The notes under the pieces: generated by a model | Seen by the model: only the letters and a program-made list of their open reading frames with translations | What the model was told of the DNA's origin: nothing | The model's database searches: none | In this document: piece after piece, positions 1 through 6,798 of the stretch | Layout of the letters: each line of letters starts with the position of its first letter | How positions within the stretch are numbered: the first letter of the stretch is position 1 | Translations under genes and position numbers: made by a program | DNA from: Alphaproteobacteria bacterium | GTDB lineage: Bacteria > Pseudomonadota > Alphaproteobacteria > Rhizobiales > Xanthobacteraceae | Direction: 5' to 3' | DNA length: 9,680 nucleotides | NCBI GenBank assembly: GCA_005884855.1 | Contig: VAZS01000248.1 | Coordinates: 1 to 9,680, forward strand

Positions 1-3000
1 CGTAACTGCGTGGCCAACGAGGGATGGATCGGCCAGGCCGAGGTTTATCGGTTCTCCTGTGATGCCGGCGGGACCGTTGTTTTTCGTGGCAACACTATAC
101 GTGTTCACGCTGAAAGCGGTCGAGCCCCCGACAGACGTTATTGTGGTCTTGGTGCCGGCCGCTAATCCATCGCTTCCGTCCCAAGCCTTAAACGTCATTA
201 CTTCAATCGGAGCATTGGCGGCTCCGTTAAAGCGGACTTTGTCATTAGCCGACAGTAGCAAGGCCTCGCCGGCTGCTAGCTTGATTGCCGTCCAAGTAGT
301 GGTGCCCGCAAGCTGGTATTCCCACATGCCGTTAGCGTTGTCCAAGCTAGTGATCGCGATGCCGAACTGAGGACCATCCGGATCGCTGACCGTGAAGTCG
401 CGGTCACCGAAGAAAAACCCGCCGCTGAAAACAAGTTGACCACCGTCGGCAGAAATATTTGCCATCTTGCTCACTACATGGTCTTGGATAACCGGCGCGT
501 CATTAGTGCTGTGGATCGTGAAGCTGACCAACTGAGTGGTGCCGTCGGCCGCCGTCACCGTGAAGGTGTCGACATGCGTGCTGGCGACGGTCTGCGCCGC
601 GCTGTTGAGAACCGAATAGGTGTAGCTGCCGTTGGCGGCCAGCAAGAGGCTGCCGAGATTGGTGCCGGCGCCGCTGACGATGGTCTGGAAGTGGCCCTCG
701 CCGGTGTCGACGTCGCTGATCGAGATCGTGCCGATCGCGGTCAGATAGCCGGCTGACACGTCCACGTCCTCGGTGACGTCGTGAACTGTCGGGGTGCCGA
801 TCACCGCGGCGTCGTTGCTGCCGTGGATGGTGAAGCTGACGAGCTTGGTGGTGCCGTCGGCGGCGGTCACCGTGAAGGTGTCGATATGGGTGCTGGTGCC
901 GCCGTTGGCGGTACTGCCGGCGAGGAACTGCACGGCGCTGTTGGCGACCGAATAGGTGTAGCTGCCGTCCGCCGCCAGCACCAGGCCGCCGAGATCGCTG
1001 GCCGCACCGCTGACGGTGGTCTGGAAATGATTCTCGCCGGTGTCGATATCGCTGATCGAGATCGAGCCGATCGCGGTGAGCGTCGGGGTCGCGGTGTCTT
1101 CGGTAACGTCGTGAACTGTCGGCGTGCCGATCACGGCGATGTCGTTGGTGCCGTTAATGGTGACGGTGACGAGCTGGCTGGCGGTGCCGTCGCTGGAGAC
1201 CGCGGTGAAGCTGTCAGCGATTGACTGGCCAGCGCCAAGCTGCTGGATCGCGGTCTGGCTATTCAAGGCGGTGTAGGTCCAGGCACCGTTGGCGGCGAGC
1301 GTGAAAGTGCCGTAGGTCCCGGCCACGCTGGCATGCGCTGTGAAAGTGGACTGGCTCTGGTCGACATCGGCGATGGTGAGCGCGCCGCTGGTCGCAAGGG
1401 TTCCGCTGGGGGTTACCGCTACATCCTCCGTTACTGAAGCGACTGAAGCGCCAGCGATCACCGGCACGTCGTTGGTGCCGTGGATGGTGACGGTGACGAC
1501 ACGGCTGGCGGTGCCGTCGCTAGAGACGGCGGTGAAGCTGTCGGTGATCAAGTCGGTGGTGCCGAGCCGCTGAACCGCGGTCTGGGTATTGTCGGCGCTG
1601 TAGGTCCAGCCACCGTTGGCGGCGAGCGTGAACGTACCGTAGGTGCCGGCCACGCTGGGCTGCGCGGTGAAAGTGGACTGGCCCTGGTCAACGTCGGCGA
1701 TCGTGAGCACGCCGTTCGTCGCCAGCTTGCCGCTGAGGTTAACCGCAACATCCTCGGTCACGTCCCCGCTTGAGCTGCCGCCGATCACCGGCGCGTCGTT
1801 GGTGCCGTGAATGGTGACAGTCACCACCTGGCTGGCGGTGCCGTCGAATGAGACCGCGGTGAAGCTGTCGGTAATGGAATCGGTGGCGCCGAGCTGCTGG
1901 ATCGCGCTCTGGGTATTGGAGGCGGTGTAGGTCCAACTGCCGTTGGTCGCGAGCGTGAAGGTGCCGTAGCCGTTGTCGCCGGCGGTGCCAACTTGCGCCG
2001 TGAAACTGGACTGTCCCTGGTCGACGTCGGCGATGGTGAGCGCGCCGCTCGTCAAAAGCTTGCCGCCGCTGACCGCGACGTCTTCCGTCACCGAGCCGCT
2101 GGAATCCCCACCGATCACCGGCACGTCGTTGGAGCCGTGGATTGTGACAGTCACCACCTGACTGGCGCTGCCGTCGGACGAAACCGCGGTGAAGCTGTCG
2201 GTAATCGACTGGCCGGCGCCAAGCTGCTGAATCGCCGCCTGGCTGTTCAAGGCGGTGTAGGTCCAGGCACCGTTGGCGGCGAGCGTGAATGTGCCATAGC
2301 TGTTGCTACCGCTGGTACCGGCTTGCGCCGTGAAACTAGACTGGTTCTGATCAACGTCGGCGATGGTGAGCGCGCCACCGGTCGACAGGTGATTGGAGAC
2401 AACTGCAACATTTTCCGTAACGCTGCCGGTGACGACGCCGCCGATCACCGGCACGTCATTGGTGCCGTGGATGGTAACAGTGACGAGCTGGCTGGCGGTG
2501 CCGTCGAATGAGACCGCGGTGAAGCTGTCGGTGATCGACTGGCCCGCTCCAAGCTGCTGGATCGCGTTCTGAGTATTGTCGGCGCTGTAGGTCCAGCCGC
2601 CGTTGGCGGCGAGCGTGAACGTACCGTAGGTGCCGGCCACGCTGGCCTGCGCGGTGAAGCTGGACTGGCCCTGGTCGACATCGGCGATGCTCAGCGCGCC
2701 GCTGGTCGAGATGTGGCTGGAGACGACCCCAACGTCTTCCGCCACGCTGCCCGTGAAACTGCCACCGATCACCGGCACGTCATTGGTGCCATGGATGGTG
2801 ACGGTGACGAGTTGGCTGTTGCTGCCGTCGCTGGACACCGCGGTGAAGCTGTCGGTCAGCGTCTGGCCAGCGCCGAGCTGCTGGATCGCGGCCTGGGTGT
2901 TGTCGCCGCTGTAAGTCCAATTGCCGTTGGCGGCGAGCGTGAACGTGCCGTGGTGGTTGCTGCCCGCGGTGCCGGCCTGGATTGCGAAATTGGACTGGCC

Positions 3001-5430
3001 AGCATCCACATCGGCGATGGTCAGTGCGCCGCCCGTGGTCAGATCACCGGCCACAATGCCGGCAGCGCCGTTGTCTTCAGTCACGCTGCCGATCGAGACG
3101 CCCCCGATCACCGGCACGTCATTCGTACCCGTGATGGTGACGTCGATTTGCTTGTTAATGACGCCTCCGTTCTGGTCGTCCAGCGTGATGGTGAAGCTTT
3201 CGACCTTGGTCTGGCCGGCGCCCAACGACGCAATCGCAGAATCCGCAACCGTATAGGTCCAGGTGAGCTGGCCACCGGTGCCGGTGCCCGTGGTATCGGC
3301 GTCCTTGGCCACGGTGAGCGTGCCCAGCGTGACGCCAACCGGAGTTCCGACGGGTGAAGACAGGTGCACATCGATCAGATCGAGATCGGTAAAGCCGATA
3401 ACGCCACTATCGGACACGTTGCCCGTTGGTGTGACCTGCTCCGTAACCGCGCCGACAAGATCCTGACTGGTGATTATTGGGGCATCGTTTGTCCCGAGCA
3501 ACGTGACAGTCACGTCCTGCGTTACCGCCGCGCCGTTGTTATCCGTAATCGTGACGGTATAGATCTGGGTGATGGTTTGGCCCTTGGCCAAGGACTGCAG
3601 CACCGGATTATTGTCCGCAAGCGTAAAGCTCCAGCCCACGGTCCCGGTATTGCCGGTGTCGGTCGTGATCTCGCTGACACCCGAGGGTCCCAAGGTCAGT
3701 GCAAAAGTCCCGATCTGGCTGACGTTATCTGTAAAGCTTGGCAGATGTGCGCTTGAGGTGGACGACTTCAGCGTAACCGCGGCATGGTGGGTGTCGATCA
3801 AATCGACATCCCGGAACGTGATGGTGCCGACCGCGGATAGATCGTGGTTCGCCGCTACCGAATCCTCCGTGAGCAGCGGCGCGCCACTGCTCGAGGAGAC
3901 AACAGTCGGAATGTCGTTGGTGCCGACCAGCGTCACGGTGACGTCCTGGGAAGCCCCGTTGCTGAGGGTGATCGTATAGACCTGGGTCAGGATCTGGCCC
4001 ATCGCCAACGATTGCAGCACCGGGTCGCTATCCGGAATCGTAAAGCCCCAGCCCACCGCGGTATTGATATTGAGGTCGGACATGATGTCAGTGACCGAAA
4101 AGGTCCCGATCTGGCTGACGTCATCAGTAAAACCCGGCAGATGCGCACTGGAGGTCGACGACTTCAGCGCAAATGTCGCGCTCAGAGCACCGCTGACATC
4201 GGAGAATATGACGTTGCCTGTCGCCGACAGGCTGAGGTTCGCCGCCACGGAGTCTTCGACCAAGCTCGAACCATTGCTCGCTTCATGCAGAAAGAACAGC
4301 ATCTCCGCTGAGTTATCGACCAAGATAACAGGCGAAACTGTGCCCTTGCCAATTCCAGGCATCTTCAAATCGAAATCCGCGTTGCCTCTTGCAGCAAATG
4401 TTCCGATATCCGCAAGATTGTTGCCGCCTGTGCCCAAAGTGAATTGGATCTTTGGGTTTACATTGTCGGTGAATTTTATCGTGAACACATCGGTGATGAG
4501 CTTTTGCACCTCCGGCGAAAGCGGAACGTTCGTGATGCTGACCACGCCCTGACTTATCTTGACTTGCTGGCCGGCCTGATCGACCAGCGCCATCTGCGCA
4601 AACGTGTTCTTGTTGAGAAGAACGTACGAACCGGTGGTCCCATCCGGCTCGAGCAGAACGTGGAATCTCGCCGAGGGAGGGGAAGGCGGAGCATTCGGGT
4701 CCGCAAGCGGGATCTCGAAGTCGATCTCGACCAGCACCGCGGTGCCGCGGATGCCCATCGTCGCGACCGGCGTATCGACCTTCATATCGCCGTGCTTTGC
4801 GGTCTCGCCGGCAACAAAGGAGATGGTGCCGGCAACCAGGCTGAGCAGCGATGAATTGTTCGACCCATTCGGGTCGTAGACCATTTCGTTCAGCACCATT
4901 CGCGCATTCGACGACAGGCCGAACACGGTGCCATCGATGAAAGTGATACCGAGTGTCGAATCGGAGCCGGACTGGACGACGTCGCCTTTTTCGACGTTGT
5001 CGCCATTGTTCAGAATGATCGATACGCCGTTGCGTGTAGCGGTCGCGCTACCCGAGAGCTTGGTGACATGGCCGATCACCTTGCCGACGCTCGCGCTGCC
5101 GTCGGCCTGCGCAAACTGGGTGTGGCCTGTTAACGCGTTGACGATATCGCCTGTGAGGTGCGCGCCGTCGGGCGAGGATAGCGCGGCACGCTTCTCACCC
5201 TTGAAATAATCGCGCAGCAGAAGCTCGTGATCGTCCTTGGAAACAATCAGGTCGACGCCAGAGCGCTTGAAATCTCCGTTGAAAAGCAGTTGCGCATCCG
5301 CGACGATTATCGCGTCCGCAGGCGCATGCGCACCCTGCCGCGTAATCGTCTCGTTGTGGGCCTGGTCCTGAAAAAAAAGACCCGAACCGTCGGCCGAATG
5401 ACTGGCATCGACTTTGCCGGCGTAATTCAA
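1..5430 (-). CDS. Giant FecR-domain/VCBS-repeat surface protein (partial, C-terminus beyond window)
   Basis: This is one uninterrupted minus-strand frame of 1810 codons that is still open at base 1. Residues 1-114 are unique. Residues 116-232 form a FecR-like domain, with GTVFGLSSNARMVL in the core and the closing motif MGIRGTA at 225-231. Residues 233-389 are a linker domain. Three longer cadherin/VCBS-like units follow (about 390-505, 506-650, 651-773). Then come eight VCBS units (about 774-1645), each ending near VTVTIHGTNDVPVIGG. The last ~165 residues are a different beta-rich domain (FGIAITSLDNANG, then MTFKAWDGSDG). Proteins of this build are typically very large, exported by type I secretion and adhesive or matrix-forming; that role is inferred here. 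No signal peptide is visible. The start is taken as TTG 5430 (LNYAGKVDAS) because a stop lies five codons upstream and no in-frame ATG occurs before the FecR domain. No Shine-Dalgarno precedes it, so the start is uncertain. The gene diverges from a LapG-type protease gene. Confidence 0.93.
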   Translation of the reverse strand, partial: MNYAGKVDASHSADGSGLFFQDQAHNETITRQGAHAPADAIIVADAQLLFNGDFKRSGVDLIVSKDDHELLLRDYFKGEKRAALSSPDGAHLTGDIVNALTGHTQFAQADGSASVGKVIGHVTKLSGSATATRNGVSIILNNGDNVEKGDVVQSGSDSTLGITFIDGTVFGLSSNARMVLNEMVYDPNGSNNSSLLSLVAGTISFVAGETAKHGDMKVDTPVATMGIRGTAVLVEIDFEIPLADPNAPPSPPSARFHVLLEPDGTTGSYVLLNKNTFAQMALVDQAGQQVKISQGVVSITNVPLSPEVQKLITDVFTIKFTDNVNPKIQFTLGTGGNNLADIGTFAARGNADFDLKMPGIGKGTVSPVILVDNSAEMLFFLHEASNGSSLVEDSVAANLSLSATGNVIFSDVSGALSATFALKSSTSSAHLPGFTDDVSQIGTFSVTDIMSDLNINTAVGWGFTIPDSDPVLQSLAMGQILTQVYTITLSNGASQDVTVTLVGTNDIPTVVSSSSGAPLLTEDSVAANHDLSAVGTITFRDVDLIDTHHAAVTLKSSTSSAHLPSFTDNVSQIGTFALTLGPSGVSEITTDTGNTGTVGWSFTLADNNPVLQSLAKGQTITQIYTVTITDNNGAAVTQDVTVTLLGTNDAPIITSQDLVGAVTEQVTPTGNVSDSGVIGFTDLDLIDVHLSSPVGTPVGVTLGTLTVAKDADTTGTGTGGQLTWTYTVADSAIASLGAGQTKVESFTITLDDQNGGVINKQIDVTITGTNDVPVIGGVSIGSVTEDNGAAGIVAGDLTTGGALTIADVDAGQSNFAIQAGTAGSNHHGTFTLAANGNWTYSGDNTQAAIQQLGAGQTLTDSFTAVSSDGSNSQLVTVTIHGTNDVPVIGGSFTGSVAEDVGVVSSHISTSGALSIADVDQGQSSFTAQASVAGTYGTFTLAANGGWTYSADNTQNAIQQLGAGQSITDSFTAVSFDGTASQLVTVTIHGTNDVPVIGGVVTGSVTENVAVVSNHLSTGGALTIADVDQNQSSFTAQAGTSGSNSYGTFTLAANGAWTYTALNSQAAIQQLGAGQSITDSFTAVSSDGSASQVVTVTIHGSNDVPVIGGDSSGSVTEDVAVSGGKLLTSGALTIADVDQGQSSFTAQVGTAGDNGYGTFTLATNGSWTYTASNTQSAIQQLGATDSITDSFTAVSFDGTASQVVTVTIHGTNDAPVIGGSSSGDVTEDVAVNLSGKLATNGVLTIADVDQGQSTFTAQPSVAGTYGTFTLAANGGWTYSADNTQTAVQRLGTTDLITDSFTAVSSDGTASRVVTVTIHGTNDVPVIAGASVASVTEDVAVTPSGTLATSGALTIADVDQSQSTFTAHASVAGTYGTFTLAANGAWTYTALNSQTAIQQLGAGQSIADSFTAVSSDGTASQLVTVTINGTNDIAVIGTPTVHDVTEDTATPTLTAIGSISISDIDTGENHFQTTVSGAASDLGGLVLAADGSYTYSVANSAVQFLAGSTANGGTSTHIDTFTVTAADGTTKLVSFTIHGSNDAAVIGTPTVHDVTEDVDVSAGYLTAIGTISISDVDTGEGHFQTIVSGAGTNLGSLLLAANGSYTYSVLNSAAQTVASTHVDTFTVTAADGTTQLVSFTIHSTNDAPVIQDHVVSKMANISADGGQLVFSGGFFFGDRDFTVSDPDGPQFGIAITSLDNANGMWEYQLAGTTTWTAIKLAAGEALLLSANDKVRFNGAANAPIEVMTFKAWDGSDGLAAGTKTTITSVGGSTAFSVNTYSVATKNNGPAGITGEPINLGLADPSLVGHAVT
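495..3111 (-). repeat. Tandem VCBS repeat array (eight units, 324-339 bp period)
   Basis: The landmark ccgatcaccggcacgtc, which encodes the reverse-strand D(V/A)PVIGG end of each unit, or a close variant of it, recurs at about 797, 1127, 1454, 1781, 2111, 2441, 2765 and 3104. All intervals are multiples of three (330, 327, 327, 330, 330, 324, 339), so the reading frame is preserved. Typical unit content is VTEDV, then ALTIADVDQGQSSF, GTFTLAANGxWTY, AIQQLGAGQ, DSFTAVSSDG and VTVTIHGTND. The two units nearest the window start (about 495-1134) belong to a second subtype with THDTFTVTAADGT-like and GSYTYSV motifs, and the last of them is shorter. VCBS units are calcium-associated beta-sandwich repeats common in giant bacterial adhesins. 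Confidence 0.9.
3112..4265 (-). repeat. Three longer divergent cadherin/VCBS-like units
   Basis: These units lie N-terminal to the main array and are about 123-145 residues long, against 108-113 for the array. The first two share STSSAHLPxFTDxVSQIGTF and PVLQSLAxGQ, and their DNA is visibly related (about 3690-3770 and 4100-4175). All three end in the VCBS-type closing motif (VTLVGTND, VTLLGTNDAPII, VTITGTNDVPVIGG). They probably form an older or functionally distinct stalk segment next to the FecR domain. This is a description of protein repeats, not of a mobile element. Confidence 0.75.
5371..5378 (-). repeat. Eight-base homopolymer tract in codons 18-20 of the giant gene
   Basis: The plus strand shows eight consecutive A residues, read as T8 on the coding strand across Leu18-Phe19-Phe20. 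Homopolymers of this length are rare in high-GC coding DNA. Lying so near the start codon, a one-base slip would disrupt the whole protein. Confidence 0.8.
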
Positions 5431-5461
5431 AGGGGCACCGCAAAAAGGTTAAGAAAATAAT

Positions 5462-5490
5462 TTTAAAAATCTAAGCTTGCATATCACCAA
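5462..5490 (-). promoter_or_regulatory. Candidate sigma70-type promoter for the giant gene
   Basis: Read on the minus strand, TTGGTG (5490-5485) is separated by 17 bases from TTTAAA (5467-5462). It sits in the most AT-rich part of the divergent spacer. Transcription would begin near 5455, about 25 bases before the proposed TTG start. The match is moderate and the site is predicted by eye only. Confidence 0.3.
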
Positions 5491-5811
5491 GGTAAGCATT
5501 CGGAAACCATTTCCAGCTTGGGCAATTCACGTGCAAGTCAGCGGCGCACGGCGCTCCGAACTGGGTTTTGCTTGCCGATTACTCTGTTTATACTTCTGCG
5601 GTGCTCGCTTTTCCGGATAAGGACTTGAGGACACCGCCGAAGCAGGCAAGATTATGTAGTTTAGTGAATAGAATGCGATCTATAGTTTCTATAACCTTTC
5701 CTTGGCATCTTACTCCGCCATAGTGCCTCAGATTCGCCGGCCAAGACTGTAATCTAGCCGACATATACACCGATTATCCATATCCGGCAGAAACGTACCG
5801 CTCCGCAACGA

Positions 5812-5828
5812 GCAGGCGTACTGCCTGC
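5812..5828. repeat. Perfect 6-bp inverted repeat before the first possible ATG of the protease frame
   Basis: GCAGGC (5812-5817), loop GTACT, GCCTGC (5823-5828). It lies three bases before ATG 5832, where a ribosome binding site would be expected. As an RNA hairpin it would hinder initiation there, which is one reason to prefer the downstream ATG at 5883. It could instead be a regulator-binding palindrome. Confidence 0.5.
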
Positions 5829-5882
5829 CTTATGCAGCGGATTTTACCGGCCGAGCCGGCGAAATGTAAAACTTTCAGCAAA

Positions 5883-6665
5883 ATGGCCAGACGGATTTTA
5901 GCCCGTTTCGCGCTGGCCTGCGTGCTGGCCTGGTTTGGGCCGGCAGACCTCATCGCCGGCACATTCGATTCGTCCAGAGCACCGGAAGTGGCCGGCAGCT
6001 CCAGCGAGCCTTTCGGCCTTGGCGCTTCGAGGCTGTTCGCGGGGCCGTTGCGGGAAAAGTGGCGGGATGTCGAGCGCAAGCTCGACGACGAAAGGGTGCA
6101 ACTGGCGCTATGTGAAGGCGATCGCGAGCGCTGCGCATCTCCTGCCGCGCTGCAATTTCTGGCTATCGTCGATAACGCGAGAGCCCGCGAGGGCCGCGCC
6201 CGCCTCGGCGAGATCAATCGCGCAATCAACCTGGCGATCCGGCCGATGAGCGATCAGGCACAATACGGCGAACTCGACGTTTGGGCTTCGCCCCTGGTGA
6301 CGTTCGCGCACGGTGCCGGAGATTGCGAAGATTATGCCATCGCCAAATTTGTCGCGCTCCGCCATGCCGGCCTCTCGTCCGATGATCTGCGGATCGTGAT
6401 CGTGCGCGACACCGTTCGCGGCGAGGACCACGCCATCGCAGCGGCACGGCTCGATGGACATTGGCTGACACTGGACAATCGCCACATGGCCATGGTCGAG
6501 GACGGCTCCATCAGGAATTACCGGGCCTTGTTTGTCATCGATCAGTACGGACTCATGAAGTATGTAGATACACCCGCACTCACTGACATTCCGGACGCCA
6601 ATGTATCGCGCTCGGCCGTGCTCGACGTTGCATCGCAACCTGGCTTGATCCCGTCCAGCAATTGA
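5883..6665 (+). CDS. LapG-type transglutaminase-like periplasmic cysteine protease (BTLCP family)
   Basis: This 260-residue protein belongs to the bacterial transglutaminase-like cysteine protease family, whose best-known member, LapG, cuts giant adhesins in the periplasm to release them from the cell surface. The catalytic triad is visible: Cys148 in GDCEDYA, His183 in GEDHAIA and Asp198 in LTLDNR. Spacings of 35 and 15 residues are close to those of LapG. Asp147 and Glu149, flanking the cysteine, match the calcium-binding acids reported for LapG. The frame stays open back to ATG 5832. I chose ATG 5883 because it gives a clean signal peptide (MARRILAR, a hydrophobic FALACVLAWFG stretch, likely cleavage after LIA) and because a hairpin abuts ATG 5832. 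Neither start has a strong ribosome binding site. The gene diverges from the giant FecR/VCBS gene, its plausible but unproven substrate. No LapD-like regulator is in the window. Confidence 0.9.
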   Translation: MARRILARFALACVLAWFGPADLIAGTFDSSRAPEVAGSSSEPFGLGASRLFAGPLREKWRDVERKLDDERVQLALCEGDRERCASPAALQFLAIVDNARAREGRARLGEINRAINLAIRPMSDQAQYGELDVWASPLVTFAHGAGDCEDYAIAKFVALRHAGLSSDDLRIVIVRDTVRGEDHAIAAARLDGHWLTLDNRHMAMVEDGSIRNYRALFVIDQYGLMKYVDTPALTDIPDANVSRSAVLDVASQPGLIPSSN

Positions 6666-6725
6666 ATTGCAGTGCCGTCGGCTGCGGCTCGTGATTGGCG
6701 GGAGACCGGCGCGGCGCCAAAGACA

Positions 6726-6755
6726 TTGACATGTGCCCGCGCACCCCGATGATAC
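6726..6755 (+). promoter_or_regulatory. Candidate promoter for the LprI-like gene
   Basis: A perfect TTGACA -35 box (6726-6731) lies in the 133-base gap before the LprI-like gene. The -10 region 18 bases further (TGATAC, 6750-6755) is a poor match, so the call rests mainly on the -35 box. It would give a leader of about 35-40 bases. Confidence 0.3.
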
Positions 6756-6784
6756 CTCCACAAGGCAAACCGAAAGCTTGCTTT

Positions 6785-6791
6785 GAGGGGG
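6785..6791 (+). promoter_or_regulatory. Ribosome binding site fixing the start of the LprI-like gene
   Basis: GAGGGGG lies seven bases before ATG 6799. It is a good Shine-Dalgarno match and supports that start, which also places the signal peptide at the very N-terminus. Confidence 0.6.
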
Positions 6792-6798
6792 AATCGAG

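Larger units (their letters stand above)
5431..5831. other. Divergent intergenic spacer, lower GC than the flanking genes
   Basis: About 400 bases separate the divergent giant gene and the protease frame. It contains AT-rich runs (about 5450-5475), a short inverted repeat GGAAA-CCA-TTTCC (5502-5514) that could be an operator, and a hairpin at its right edge. A minus-strand frame of 60 codons (5770-5588) occurs here. It has no convincing ribosome binding site and no recognisable motif, so I do not call it a gene. No RNA gene was recognised. The spacer should carry the control signals for both divergent genes. Confidence 0.6.

Noticed and set aside
436..4854. Many long plus-strand frames opposite the giant gene (for example 781-1224, 1993-2511, 2713-3357)
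   Set aside because: They recur with the repeat period, have low-complexity Ala/Gly/Arg/Asp-rich content and are explained as antisense shadows of the VCBS repeats.
5195..5443. An 82-codon minus-strand frame starting TTG 5443, overlapping the start of the giant gene
   Set aside because: It is in another frame from the FecR-encoding frame and looks like an out-of-frame overlap, of interest only in relation to the T8 tract.
5572..5594. Possible plus-strand promoter TTGCCG ... TATACT for the protease
   Set aside because: Spacing between the boxes is only 11 bases; the alternative TTTTGC box with 17-base spacing is a poor match and lies far from the gene.
5588..5770. A 60-codon minus-strand frame inside the divergent spacer
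   Set aside because: No convincing ribosome binding site, no recognisable motif and length compatible with chance; kept only as a note in the spacer entry.
6693..6718. TTGGCG/CGCCAA inverted repeat after the protease gene
   Set aside because: A six-base stem with a 14-base loop and no T tract; too weak to call a terminator.
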